Part shown: piece after piece, positions 16,949 to 25,728 of the stretch
Layout: each line of letters starts with the position of its first letter
Position numbering within the stretch: the first letter of the stretch is position 1
Notes under the pieces: generated by a model
What the model was told of the DNA's origin: nothing
What the model saw: the letters and a program-made list of their open reading frames with translations, nothing else
Databases searched by the model: none
Position numbers and translations under genes: made by a program
From: an uncultured Kordiimonas sp.
GTDB lineage: Bacteria > Pseudomonadota > Alphaproteobacteria > Sphingomonadales > Kordiimonadaceae
Reading direction: 5' to 3'
Assembly (NCBI GenBank): GCA_947503625.1
Contig: CANNEK010000002.1
Location: 124,001-188,000, forward strand
DNA: 64,000 bases

Positions 16949-19027
16949 CTATTCGTACTTTTTGAACCAGGCGAGGATATTTTCAACCTTGCCGATCAGT
17001 CTTGAAGGGCGGCCAGCAATACCATGCGGACTGCCCGGCACGCGCACCATGACAGTGTCGACTTTCCTCAGTTTCAGCGCCTGATAAAATTGCTCCGTTT
17101 CCGAGATGGGGGTGCGTTTGTCCTCTTCTCCGGTAATCAGCAACGTGGGAGTTGTAACATTACCGACAAGCGATAGCGGCGAGCGCTGCCAATAGTGCTC
17201 TAGGTTTTCCCAGGGCACACCCGGAAACTGGTTGGGTATCTGGCCAAGACCGCTGTCTGCCGTCAGCACTTTGGAAAGCCAGTTGATAACCGGCTTTGCG
17301 ACAGCCGCGGCACGGAACCGGTCGGTCAGGCCAATTGCATAGGCGCTTGCAATACCACCTGCTGATCCACCCGTGATGTACAGCTGCTGAGGGTCCACAA
17401 ACCCCTTTTCGATGACTGCATCAATGCCGGACATATGGTCAGCAAAATCATACTTGGAAGAATATTTGCCCTGCAGCAAAAGAGCAAAACGCTCGCCGTA
17501 TCCGGTGCTCCCCCGGTGATTATCGTAGAACACCACATATCCGGCCGCAGCCATGCGCTGCATTTCAGCCGAGAAATGCGGGCCATAGGAAAGGTGCGGC
17601 CCCCCATGAATTTCCAGAATAAGCGGATATGTCTTGCCCGGATCAAAGTCCGGCGGTGTCAGATACCATCCCTGAATTTCCTCGCCGTCAATAGATGAGG
17701 TGTAAATGATCTCATGTATATCACCGAGTGTCTTGTGACCGAGAAGGTCTTCATTGAGTGTCGTAAGTTGTCGCTCGTTCCGGCCGTTCATCACATATAG
17801 GTCGGCAGGGCGATCATGCCGCCCTTTCGTGAAGGCAATCTTGCCGCCGGCTGCGTCATATGCACCGCTCGCATAGGGTCGCCCGAGCGACACACTTCCA
17901 AGACCGCCAACCACCTGCCGGTGCCTGCCTGAAAGCGTTACGTGTCCAACCTCGGTCACGCCGCGAACCGTCTGCTGATAATAAATTGCCCTGTTGCCAT
18001 CCCAAACCGGGTTGGTGAGCGAATTATCGATGTCCGCAGACAGGTTCGTGTCATTGCTGGCACTGCCATTATCCGCAACATCCATCACATGCAGGTACCG
18101 GTTCCTGTAGGCAAGCTTCTGGTCGTCGGACTTGATATAGGCAACATGCTCACCGTTCGGTGAAACGGTCGGCGACCCTTCCATGCCCGGAGCGTTCGTC
18201 ACTTGTGTGATTGCACCGGCCAAATCGACGGTGAATATATCGCCTTCCCGGCTCTCGTATTCCCAGTTGTCGCTGCGATTGGCGGAAAAATAGACTTTGT
18301 TACTGTCCGGCGCCCAGCTCAGCGACCCCCGATGATGATAGTTGCCGGATGTCAGTTGCCGGGCTATCCCGCCGTCCGCGGACACGACAAATATGTGCGT
18401 ATAGGCCGGGTCAAGGATACCGCGACCATCCGCCTGATACCGCGCTTTGGTAATATATTTGAACTCGGGTGACCATTTTGCCCCTTTGGGTTTTTTGGGC
18501 AGCTTGACGCTGAAGGGTTTTTCCTTCGAAGGCACACTCATGGTGAACGCAATGAACAAGCCATCAGGCGACCAGGAAATATTGGATGCTCCTGACTGAA
18601 TATTGGTCAGCAGTGCCGTCTGGCCGGTGTCCAGCCAGCGCACATAGATTTGCGGTGTGCCGCCTTCAGCGTTGGAGATATAGGCTATGCGATCACCATC
18701 AGGTGACCAGCGCGGAGAGGTAAAATTCTTCTTTCCGGACAGTAATGGGCGATGGTTGCCTCCGTCCGCGTCCGCAATCCAGATATTGGACCGGGTACGA
18801 TCCGTCATGATGTCGTTTGAGCGACGCACATAGACGATCTGTTCACCGTCCGGAGACACCTGCGGATCAGTGGCCACTTCAAGCCCAAACACATCCGTAG
18901 ACTGGAAGTGCCGCGTGTTTGTCTGATCGTCCGTACCGTGGTCGTCAGCACCAACCGCCATGCCTGAAAATGCCAATGCCGAAATGCCGATTGCGCAAAT
19001 CGCTTTGCCAAGCGCGCTGTTCTTCAT
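16949..19027 (-). CDS. Exported S9-family prolyl oligopeptidase/dipeptidyl-peptidase
   Basis: A 692-residue serine peptidase with a signal peptide (residues 1-25). A seven-bladed beta-propeller built of WSPDG/SPDGEQ-type repeats spans about 35-420, and the alpha/beta-hydrolase domain follows from about 430. The catalytic triad is visible: Ser in YITGGSAGG, Asp in TGEEDKRTP and His in GSPHG. Length and layout match the acylaminoacyl-peptidase/DPP-like branch. It is the first of several S9 peptidases in this window. The gap of about 120 nt before the amidohydrolase suggests its own transcript or a loose operon. Confidence 0.92.
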   Translation of the reverse strand: MKNSALGKAICAIGISALAFSGMAVGADDHGTDDQTNTRHFQSTDVFGLEVATDPQVSPDGEQIVYVRRSNDIMTDRTRSNIWIADADGGNHRPLLSGKKNFTSPRWSPDGDRIAYISNAEGGTPQIYVRWLDTGQTALLTNIQSGASNISWSPDGLFIAFTMSVPSKEKPFSVKLPKKPKGAKWSPEFKYITKARYQADGRGILDPAYTHIFVVSADGGIARQLTSGNYHHRGSLSWAPDSNKVYFSANRSDNWEYESREGDIFTVDLAGAITQVTNAPGMEGSPTVSPNGEHVAYIKSDDQKLAYRNRYLHVMDVADNGSASNDTNLSADIDNSLTNPVWDGNRAIYYQQTVRGVTEVGHVTLSGRHRQVVGGLGSVSLGRPYASGAYDAAGGKIAFTKGRHDRPADLYVMNGRNERQLTTLNEDLLGHKTLGDIHEIIYTSSIDGEEIQGWYLTPPDFDPGKTYPLILEIHGGPHLSYGPHFSAEMQRMAAAGYVVFYDNHRGSTGYGERFALLLQGKYSSKYDFADHMSGIDAVIEKGFVDPQQLYITGGSAGGIASAYAIGLTDRFRAAAVAKPVINWLSKVLTADSGLGQIPNQFPGVPWENLEHYWQRSPLSLVGNVTTPTLLITGEEDKRTPISETEQFYQALKLRKVDTVMVRVPGSPHGIAGRPSRLIGKVENILAWFKKYE

Positions 19028-19121
19028 GATTTACCCTTCCCAATGTCCCATCTGTAAAGAAGAACCGAGAATATGGAGGGGCCGATAAGGGGTCAAGCAA
19101 GCTTATGTTTATTCAGCCCCA

Positions 19122-19583
19122 TCATTTGACGTGGGCGATCACCTTGATTTCGACAATGCCGGCTGGTACGGCCAGCTCACTGATCCCGATTCCGGTCCAG
19201 GACGGGTACGGGGCTTTGATAAATTCGTCTTTCACTTCACCAAACCTCTGCAGGTGCTCACTCAGATTGGTATGAAATGTGGTCATCTCCACGATATCAT
19301 CCAGAGACGCACCTGCCTTCACCAACATCTGCTCAATCGTGCGCCATGCCCTGCGGTAGCCTTCCTTCAGGTCACCGTCCTGCGGTGCCGCCACAACACC
19401 GGATACGTAAATTCTGCCGTCGATCTTGATCGCCGGAGCATACTTCCAGTTCTCATATGTTTCTTCCCAGCCATCAGGGATGATGATGTCGGCGCGCTCA
19501 CGCGCCTGATGGCCGTCGCCATAAGCCGCACCGGACATTCCAAATATGATGGCAACGATAGAAAATGCTTTCAGCAGTTTCAT
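19122..19583 (-). CDS. Exported RidA-family (YjgF/YER057c) protein
   Basis: A 153-residue protein with a clear signal peptide (hydrophobic 5-21, cleavage near AAYG-DG). The rest is a RidA domain: YVSGVVAAPQDGDL near 58-71, EQMLVKAGASLDDIVEMTTFHT near 87-108 and a C-terminal VEIKVIAHVK. Cytoplasmic RidA deaminates reactive enamines and imines. The terminal motif usually holds an Arg and Glu for catalysis; here I see Glu in IVEIKV but no clear equivalent of the Arg105 motif, so activity is uncertain. A periplasmic RidA is less common. Confidence 0.85.
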   Translation of the reverse strand: MKLLKAFSIVAIIFGMSGAAYGDGHQARERADIIIPDGWEETYENWKYAPAIKIDGRIYVSGVVAAPQDGDLKEGYRRAWRTIEQMLVKAGASLDDIVEMTTFHTNLSEHLQRFGEVKDEFIKAPYPSWTGIGISELAVPAGIVEIKVIAHVK

Positions 19584-19661
19584 ATTGGCTCTCCCCTATT
19601 GATCTCTTTTATCCACTAGAGCACGCCGAACGACGCACTTAAACCCGGATGCGATCAGCCG

Positions 19662-19695
19662 GTGGCAGCATGCCACAAGTGTCAGACACTGGCAC
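19662..19695. promoter_or_regulatory. Dyad cluster between divergent RidA and membrane-protein genes
   Basis: The 198-nt divergent gap holds consecutive inverted repeats: GTGGCA-gca-TGCCAC at 19662-19676, then GTGTC-a-GACAC at 19679-19689, followed by GGCAC, which can pair with the first arm. No T-run follows. Location midway between two divergent starts suits a regulator-binding site. No regulator gene is adjacent, so the partner is unknown. Confidence 0.35.
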
Positions 19696-19781
19696 ACACC
19701 GGAAATAACGTGTACCTTTGAGTGCTTATGATTGCATTCGATAAGGTTGCGCCAAAATAGCGGTAATAAACTGCGAAGCTG

Positions 19782-20357
19782 ATGAATTGGACTTTGCGCC
19801 ACCATCCAACGCACAGGGAAACAGCCCTGAAGTTTTTGGCGCTCGCCGGTTTCCTGGCGGCCTATTTCTTTTACATGAGCTGGAAGTATGACGCGGCCAC
19901 TGGAGCCAGTGTTGCTATTCTGACATGGAGCTTTTTTGTTCTGTGCACCCCAATCGCAGATGGCGGCTTTATCCTGGCGTTTCCCATTCGTGCGCTGTTT
20001 GGCGTGCGCATGGTCATAACGCAGGTGGCCGTCTGGTTTCTGGCAATAGCAGTTAACCTTTATATGCTTTTTGAAAATCGGGCAGCCTATGACATAACCT
20101 TTTTAACCGGGCTGCTGGAACGCATCCTGACCGAACCCTATCCCTATTGGAGCATCCTGTTGATCAGCGCGATGGGAACCTTTCTGTCAATTTTCTTTGG
20201 TGACGAAATGATAGATGTGACAACCCACAAGGATCGGGAAAAACATCATAAGCACGGCTTTAAGCACCGGACACTTCTGGTGATGGGCCTCGGCCTCCTG
20301 ACCGTTTTTGCCTATTATCATCTACTTGCAGAGCTCGGCATTGACGTATCGGCATGA
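19782..20357 (+). CDS. Five-TM membrane protein of unknown function
   Basis: A 191-residue polytopic protein. Hydrophobic segments lie at about 16-34, 42-66, 75-97, 118-138 and 160-182. Between the last two is a conserved-looking acidic/histidine-rich cytosolic stretch, FFGDEMIDVTTHKDREKHHKHG, which could bind metal. I do not recognise the family. It is divergent from the exported RidA gene and followed by the candidate small RNA. Codon use matches the neighbours, so it looks like a native gene. Confidence 0.75.
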   Translation: MNWTLRHHPTHRETALKFLALAGFLAAYFFYMSWKYDAATGASVAILTWSFFVLCTPIADGGFILAFPIRALFGVRMVITQVAVWFLAIAVNLYMLFENRAAYDITFLTGLLERILTEPYPYWSILLISAMGTFLSIFFGDEMIDVTTHKDREKHHKHGFKHRTLLVMGLGLLTVFAYYHLLAELGIDVSA

Positions 20358-20682
20358 GCTTGAGGCACGGTTTTTCTACATACGCGTTTCCGAATTCAAC
20401 TTTCGGCTCATTGTATACTTTTCTGCACGCGATAATCGCCTCATCGGATGACGGAAACGGTTTGGCGCGTTTCTGAATAAATATTCATTTGAAGGCCGCA
20501 ATCCACCATAATTTTTCAAGAATTTGCCTCTATTTCAGGAGCTTTTGGTCACAGTTTATTGGCATCTATGTCTCGAAGCAGGGCCAACAATTGCAAGGCA
20601 CGAACGCCTGCTTCCGGCATCTTGGTGCTTAATGAGCTAATCGCTCACTATGGCATTGTTTTGAGTAAATGCATCAAGGTGG
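20358..20682. other. Non-coding gap with an AT-rich dyad
   Basis: These 325 nt between the membrane-protein stop and the structured RNA contain no ORF I would trust. An AT-rich palindrome TGAATA-aa-TATTCA is at 20474-20487, and short hairpins such as TGAGC-taatc-GCTCA lie near 20632-20646. They may belong to the promoter or 5' part of the RNA gene that ends at 20838. Confidence 0.35.
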
Positions 20683-20838
20683 GGGGCAGTCTGTGTCTAT
20701 CAGACTGCCCCGTGGGAGAGTGGATAACTTCGAAAAGAGCCACAGATTGTTGCCCGGTCAAAGGCTGGTTCGAGTTCGGCCAGGCCAAAGACACATAATT
20801 CGGGGATTCAGCCTGGCCATTATACTGGCCGGGTTTTT
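20683..20838 (+). ncRNA. Candidate structured small RNA ending at an intrinsic terminator
   Basis: The segment opens with a perfect 11-bp hairpin, GGGGCAGTCTG (20683-20693) with CAGACTGCCCC (20701-20711), loop of 7. In the middle GGCTGG and TCGGCC enclose a 7-nt loop TTCGAGT that looks like a tRNA T-arm (about 20763-20781). The 3' end is a terminator. GGCCAGGC (about 20778-20785) can also pair with GCCTGGCC inside the terminator's 5' arm, so two exclusive folds are possible. The next gene is on the opposite strand, so this cannot be its leader. It is either a free-standing sRNA or the 3' UTR of the membrane-protein gene. The true 5' end is unknown. Confidence 0.45.
20812..20838 (+). terminator. 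Intrinsic terminator of the candidate small RNA
   Basis: CCTGGCCA (20812-20819) pairs with TGGCCGGG (20826-20833), 8 bp with one T-G wobble and a 6-nt loop, directly followed by five T. On the other strand no T-run follows, so it serves rightward transcription although no protein gene ends within 450 nt. Confidence 0.75.
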
Positions 20839-20851
20839 GTAATTGCAGGAA

Positions 20852-21406
20852 TCAGGCTGGTGCCGATGCCTCATTCTCCGACACCGCCTTGTCGAACTCT
20901 TCCTTGGCATGTTCAAACTGGGACAGCGATTTTTCGACATAGGTCAACACTTCGTCCACATAGCCATCAGTGGACGCAGACCACACCCTGTTTATATAGC
21001 GCTCGCCTGCTGCAAAGCTGGACATAATGTCCGCGAAGGCCTGAAGGCCGAATATGTGTTTCATGCTGTCGCGCGCATCGGCAAAGGCATTCAGGTCATC
21101 CCTGAACAATTTGTCGATCTCGAACCGCATGTCGTAGGTCGGTACATTTTCCTTGCGCCCATTCAGTGCTTCAAGGTTGCGGACAATGTTGTCCAGGCTT
21201 TCACCCAGAACACGCCGGTTGTTCGCAAGCCGGTCGCTGGAGCGCGCGTGCGCCGCCTCTTCGCGCTTGATCAGGAATACCCCGATAATACCCGCGACAA
21301 TAACCGGCACGAACGTCACCCAGTCCACGTGGGTCTGGTCAAGCGAGGTTAAAAAGGCTCCACCAAGGAAAGCTGCCATGACAATAAGATAGGATATCGT
21401 TTTCAT
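20852..21406 (-). CDS. Small membrane-anchored helical protein linked to OPT transporter
   Basis: A 184-residue protein with two N-terminal hydrophobic segments (about 4-20 and 30-47). A long, highly charged helical region follows, with heptad-like spacing (REEAAHARSSDRLANNRR onward), suggesting a coiled coil in the cytoplasm or periplasm. I do not recognise the family. It begins 11 nt after the OPT transporter stop on the same strand, so it is its operon partner and may be an accessory subunit. A terminator in the opposite sense lies just beyond its 3' end. Confidence 0.72.
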   Translation of the reverse strand: MKTISYLIVMAAFLGGAFLTSLDQTHVDWVTFVPVIVAGIIGVFLIKREEAAHARSSDRLANNRRVLGESLDNIVRNLEALNGRKENVPTYDMRFEIDKLFRDDLNAFADARDSMKHIFGLQAFADIMSSFAAGERYINRVWSASTDGYVDEVLTYVEKSLSQFEHAKEEFDKAVSENEASAPA

Positions 21407-21417
21407 CTGTTCTCTCC

Positions 21418-23157
21418 CTAGTTAGCGTTCATGATAATATTGACAGCGTTACCGACACCCATCAGCGCTTCACCGACAATAAGCCCGGCCGCGATTGGAA
21501 TGCCTTTGTTGTCGGACCAATGCGTGCCCAGCTTCCGGTCCGTGATTTCGCGGACCAGCGTGCCTAACGAATAGGTCAGCACAATATTGAATGGCAGGTA
21601 AAACCCGAGACCAACCGTGATGCCAAGCCCACCCTGAACTGCAGACAGAAGAGCTCCAAGCGCCGCGCCCGCGAGATACTTCTCGATTGGCACATCGCCG
21701 CCGGTGATGCCCTGCACCATGGAAGCAAGCGCCTGCCCTTGAGGCGCTGGCAACTTGTCAGACCCAAGGCCGTAGGCTTCATGAAGCGCAAAGATCAGGA
21801 CGATGATGACAATCGGCCCCAGCCATGCGCCGAAGAACTGACCCATTTGCTGCATGCGCGGTGTTGCCCCCACCAGGTATCCGGTTTTCAGGTCCAGCAT
21901 CAGGTCGGTTGCCTGGCTCATCGCGACGCAGGTTGCCGCCCCGACAGTGACAGACGCAACGATCGCCTGCCCGGTGTCCATGCCCCCAAAGGTCTGAGTG
22001 ATCATGATCAGGATGGTGACCGCCACAAGTGTCATGCCGGAAAGCGGTGACCAGTTCGTTCGGCCAATGGCTTCCGAAAGGATAATCCCTGCCATCCATA
22101 TCCACAGCGTGCCCAGCACCGCCATCATCAGGCCGCGCACAAGGCCGACCTGCTCCGCAGAAGTCACAGCCATCACACCAAGCAGGATCGCCGCACCAAC
22201 AATGGAGAAATACAAGAGCTTGATTGGCATCTCGTCGCGGCTCATCGCGCTTTCAACCTTGGAGGACGACTGCATCGACTTGACGGCGGAGCGAATAAGA
22301 GGGAAGGCGAAAATAACGCCGATAACAGCGCCGCCAATCAGCATGCCGATACCCGTGGGGCGGAAAAGAAGCGTGCGCAAACTGCCCGGATCATTCATCA
22401 CGACACCATCAATCACCGGGAACATACTGGTCAGGTCCAGAAGGGGCGCAAGCACCCAGTAACAGACATAACCACCAATGATGAAGGCAAGACCCCCGCG
22501 CCCCGCGATAAACGCGACACCCGCTGTCATCAGGGACAGATACCAGGTGCCGTTCATATAGTCAGGCAGTCCCAACATCGAAAACAGCGGAAAATTATCA
22601 TACTCGAAATAGATGGTAATGACATGCACGGCAGCAGATACAACCATCGCGCCAATAAGCAATTTGGCTTTTTCTATGCCCGCACCGGGGGATTTGAGGA
22701 TAGATGCCACGGCGACACCGCCAGGGTAGGTCAGTCGCTCGAAATCGATCATCTGTTTGCGCAGCGGAATAATAAAGGCAATTCCGAGGAAAGAGCCTGC
22801 GATCGCTCCAAATGTCAGAATATAGGGGTCGAAATCGTTGCCGTAGCCCAAAATGAATATTGCAGGCACCGAGAACATCATGCCCGAAGATGCGCCGTTC
22901 ACAGCACTTGCCACTGTTTGCGTAACGTTGTTTTCAACAATGGAACGGCGGCGCAGAATGCCCCGCAGGATCCCGAAACCCAAAATGGCGGCCAGTTCGG
23001 ATCCCTCAATCGAAAAGCCCAGCGTCAGCGAGGCATAGCCAATTGAAAGCGCAATCAATACACCGAGAAAATAACCGACAATAACCGCGTGCGGCGATAG
23101 TTCAGGATAAGCGCCGCGCGTTAACGGCCCGTTTGTGGTGGCAGCTTGATCTGTCAC
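21418..23157 (-). CDS. OPT-family oligopeptide transporter
   Basis: A 579-residue inner-membrane protein with about fourteen hydrophobic segments across its length. OPT-family hallmarks are visible: GASSGMMFSVPAIFILG near 90-106, ERLTYPGGVAVASILKS near 139-156, and the late GLGITVGLGFYLPF near 523-536. The family imports oligopeptides or metal-chelate complexes by proton symport. Surrounding secreted and cytosolic peptidases make peptide uptake the likelier role. The start ATG follows a gap of about 180 nt shared with the divergent MATE gene. Only the small membrane protein follows it. Confidence 0.92.
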   Translation of the reverse strand: MTDQAATTNGPLTRGAYPELSPHAVIVGYFLGVLIALSIGYASLTLGFSIEGSELAAILGFGILRGILRRRSIVENNVTQTVASAVNGASSGMMFSVPAIFILGYGNDFDPYILTFGAIAGSFLGIAFIIPLRKQMIDFERLTYPGGVAVASILKSPGAGIEKAKLLIGAMVVSAAVHVITIYFEYDNFPLFSMLGLPDYMNGTWYLSLMTAGVAFIAGRGGLAFIIGGYVCYWVLAPLLDLTSMFPVIDGVVMNDPGSLRTLLFRPTGIGMLIGGAVIGVIFAFPLIRSAVKSMQSSSKVESAMSRDEMPIKLLYFSIVGAAILLGVMAVTSAEQVGLVRGLMMAVLGTLWIWMAGIILSEAIGRTNWSPLSGMTLVAVTILIMITQTFGGMDTGQAIVASVTVGAATCVAMSQATDLMLDLKTGYLVGATPRMQQMGQFFGAWLGPIVIIVLIFALHEAYGLGSDKLPAPQGQALASMVQGITGGDVPIEKYLAGAALGALLSAVQGGLGITVGLGFYLPFNIVLTYSLGTLVREITDRKLGTHWSDNKGIPIAAGLIVGEALMGVGNAVNIIMNAN

Positions 23158-23337
23158 AGAAAACCCTCCCCAAGGTTAGATGCCTCTTGATCTTAGTCGC
23201 TGGCAAAAATATACAATCGACTTGCCAGTTCTTATAATTCAGGCATAGCACTATCACATCCGATAGGGTTGCTCCAATCCCCAAAAACGTGGGGCGACAG
23301 AACCAGGCCTCAACCCCCGCGTGAAGGACAATCGCAG

Positions 23338-24732
23338 ATGAACAGCGCGTCATCAATATTTGACCCTGCCTGGCTGAAAAGCCGACTGCGACGTCACGTG
23401 CGCGAACTGGTGCGGCTTGCTGTACCGGCGGTGATGATGCGTATCGGGCTCATGGGGCTGGCCATGGTCGACACAGCGATGGTTGGTCATTATGCCACCC
23501 AGCATCTGGCATGGCTCAATCTCGCCAACCAGTCGATTATCATGACCGCCCTGGTCACGGGACTGGGTCTTCTTTCCGGCATCATCATCTATACTGCAAA
23601 CGCATACGGGGCTGCAGATTTCCGCGGGGCGGGCAAAGTCTGGCGTCGTTCCCTACCCTTCTCGGCAGGTATCGGACTGCTGCTCGTGGCCGTTTGCTGG
23701 CCTGCAGAAACCTGGTTGACCCTGCTGGGGCAAACCCCTGAAAACGCCCGCACAGGCGGCGAACTTGTGCGCATTCTGGCGCTGGGCCTGCCGGGGCAGG
23801 CGTTGTTCGTGAATTGCACCATGTTCCTTGAGGGCATCAAACGCGGCCATATCGGCTTCTATCTGATGGTTGGCGCAAACATTGTTAACCTCATCCTGAA
23901 CTACATGCTGATCTTCGGCCACTGGGGCGCACCGGAACTAGGGGCAACAGGCTCTGCGTGGGCGTCCACAGGCGTGCGCTGGTTCATGGCGGCCAGTGCC
24001 ATGCTGTATGTCTGGAACGCGGCATCCCTGCGCAAATTTCGCGTGCGTGAACCCCACGGTCAGAAACTCTCTGAATGGCGAGACCAGCGCCAGATGGGCT
24101 ATGCTTCCGGCGTTTCCCTTGCCGCTGAGGTTCTTGCCTTCTCTGCCCTCAGCATTTTTTGTGGCTGGCTCGGAACGATACCGCTTGCCTCCTTTGGTGT
24201 GGTTTATCAGGTACTCGGCATCCCGCTCATGATCTCGATCGGGGTCGGCGTTGCCTCAAGTGTGCGTGTCGGAATCGCCCTTTCCCGCGGCGATGGACGG
24301 GACGCGGCTCTCGCCTCCCTGACAGGTATCGGCATGACCTTTGTTCTGGTGGGTCTGATGGCCGTCGGCATCTATCTGTTTATCAGCACACTCGTCGGTA
24401 TCTTCACCACAGATGCGCGTATTATTGACCTTCTGGTACCCATGGCGGCGATTTATGTTATGGGGATGCTGTTCGATGCTGTCCAGATGGTCGCGTCGAT
24501 GATTCTGCGGGGCTATAAGGAAACCTGGTGGCCAACCTATTTGCAGGCCACGGCATTCATATTTGTGATGCTTCCTGCAAGCTATACACTGGGCATTTAT
24601 CTCGAACGCGGCTTCCAGGGCCTTATGGAGGGTATGCTTGCAGGGGTGATGGTCTCCTTCCTGCTTCAGTTCCTTCGTTTCTTCCATCTCGCAAAACGCG
24701 AGATAGCCAAGGAAGCTGGTCTCGCCCGGTAA
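23338..24732 (+). CDS. MATE-family multidrug/metabolite efflux transporter
   Basis: A 464-residue inner-membrane protein with twelve hydrophobic segments. MATE signatures occur early: RLAVPAVMMRIGLMGLAMVDTAMVGHY, and the second-half repeat near GVVYQVLGIPLMISIGVGVASSVRVG. The N-terminal Asp in VDTAMVG is the conserved position linked to cation coupling. AAGGA lies 9 nt before ATG 23338; an in-frame TTG at 23269 is less likely. It is divergent from the OPT operon. Substrate unknown; family members export drugs or metabolites in exchange for Na+ or H+. Confidence 0.93.
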   Translation: MNSASSIFDPAWLKSRLRRHVRELVRLAVPAVMMRIGLMGLAMVDTAMVGHYATQHLAWLNLANQSIIMTALVTGLGLLSGIIIYTANAYGAADFRGAGKVWRRSLPFSAGIGLLLVAVCWPAETWLTLLGQTPENARTGGELVRILALGLPGQALFVNCTMFLEGIKRGHIGFYLMVGANIVNLILNYMLIFGHWGAPELGATGSAWASTGVRWFMAASAMLYVWNAASLRKFRVREPHGQKLSEWRDQRQMGYASGVSLAAEVLAFSALSIFCGWLGTIPLASFGVVYQVLGIPLMISIGVGVASSVRVGIALSRGDGRDAALASLTGIGMTFVLVGLMAVGIYLFISTLVGIFTTDARIIDLLVPMAAIYVMGMLFDAVQMVASMILRGYKETWWPTYLQATAFIFVMLPASYTLGIYLERGFQGLMEGMLAGVMVSFLLQFLRFFHLAKREIAKEAGLAR

Positions 24733-24843
24733 AGGCACTGCGCGTACCTCCCTTATTTGAACGTGTATTTTAGACAAGCTTTGCCTTGCTTTTACCATTT
24801 TGTGATTCAAAATGGAGGGACAAGGAGAAGGGACTTCAACGGT

Positions 24844-25719
24844 ATGAAGACACGTAGCAGACAATTCATGATTGTTGCCAAACTTGCACTCACGGGCTTT
24901 GCCAGCTTATGGCTGTCCCAGCCTGCGGCTTCACAATCTGCATTTGGGCAAGGGTTCGCAGACATTATCCAGTCCATGCACAATGGTCTGGACAGCCTGT
25001 GGCCGGATGCACTTGAGGTAGACGGCCTGACGTTGCGCGCTGGTGTCGGAATGGGTCTTCTACCAGATTACATCGGGTCCGATGAATATGGACTGCGTGT
25101 CGTACCGCTTCTGGAAGCCCGGTATGGTCAAAGACTACGCATTGATGGTGGCCTCGTGACGTATGCGGTGGTTAAAAAAGGCAATTTCGAAGCTGGGCCG
25201 CTGCTGAATTTAGCCTTTGGTCGCAGTGAGTCGCGCAGCCCTGTCCTCAGGGGCATCCGCGACATCGATACTGTTTTTGAAACCGGCGCATTCGTTCGCT
25301 ACAGAAGCAAGGTTGGCATGGTATCGATTGACTTCCGCCAGGCGCTCGGCGACGAGCTTGGACAGTCAATTCGACTGACGGCAGGTCACGGCATATACCA
25401 AAGCGGCAAATTCTCTGCAATTGCTGCGGTGCGGGCCCGATGGCTATCTGACAGAGGCATGCAACGCCACTTCGGCGTAACCCCTGCTGATTCGGCAACC
25501 TCTGAATTCGGCTTGCCTGCTTTTGCAGCCAGCAGCGGCGTATCCGACGTGAACTTGAATCTGGTCGGGTCATATCACGTCACCGACAGGACACGCTTTG
25601 TAGGTTTGATTTCTGCCGGGCATCTTGTAGGGGACGCCGCCGACAGTCCGCTTGTGACAGGTTCGAACGGTTCAGCCTTTCAGACGACTGTCGGGCTGGG
25701 CTTCATGACCCAGTTCTAG
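24844..25719 (+). CDS. MipA/OmpV-family outer-membrane protein
   Basis: A 291-residue protein with a signal peptide (hydrophobic 13-29, ending PAASQ). The mature part opens with the family pattern GLTLRAGVGMGLLPDYIGSDEYG and continues with alternating hydrophobic/polar strands typical of a beta-barrel (VRYRSKVGMVSIDFRQALG; SYHVTDRTRFVGLISAGHLVGDAADSP). It ends in the aromatic C-terminal residue Phe, as many outer-membrane barrels do. The ATG at 24844 was chosen over an in-frame ATG at 24757 because the signal peptide starts there. Members act as murein-synthesis scaffolds or porin-like barrels; the role here is unknown. Confidence 0.85.
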   Translation: MKTRSRQFMIVAKLALTGFASLWLSQPAASQSAFGQGFADIIQSMHNGLDSLWPDALEVDGLTLRAGVGMGLLPDYIGSDEYGLRVVPLLEARYGQRLRIDGGLVTYAVVKKGNFEAGPLLNLAFGRSESRSPVLRGIRDIDTVFETGAFVRYRSKVGMVSIDFRQALGDELGQSIRLTAGHGIYQSGKFSAIAAVRARWLSDRGMQRHFGVTPADSATSEFGLPAFAASSGVSDVNLNLVGSYHVTDRTRFVGLISAGHLVGDAADSPLVTGSNGSAFQTTVGLGFMTQF

Positions 25720-25728
25720 ACGTTACCG

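Noticed and set aside
20559-20798. A 79-codon plus-strand frame in the gap after the membrane-protein gene
   Set aside because: No ribosome site, Cys/Ser-rich composition, and it runs through the strong hairpin of the RNA candidate.
20559-20838. A permuted alphaproteobacterial tmRNA, suggested by a T-arm-like loop
   Set aside because: No tag frame ending in Leu-Ala-Ala or similar is found, nor the conserved GGxxTCGAC motif; the region is kept only as an unclassified RNA candidate.
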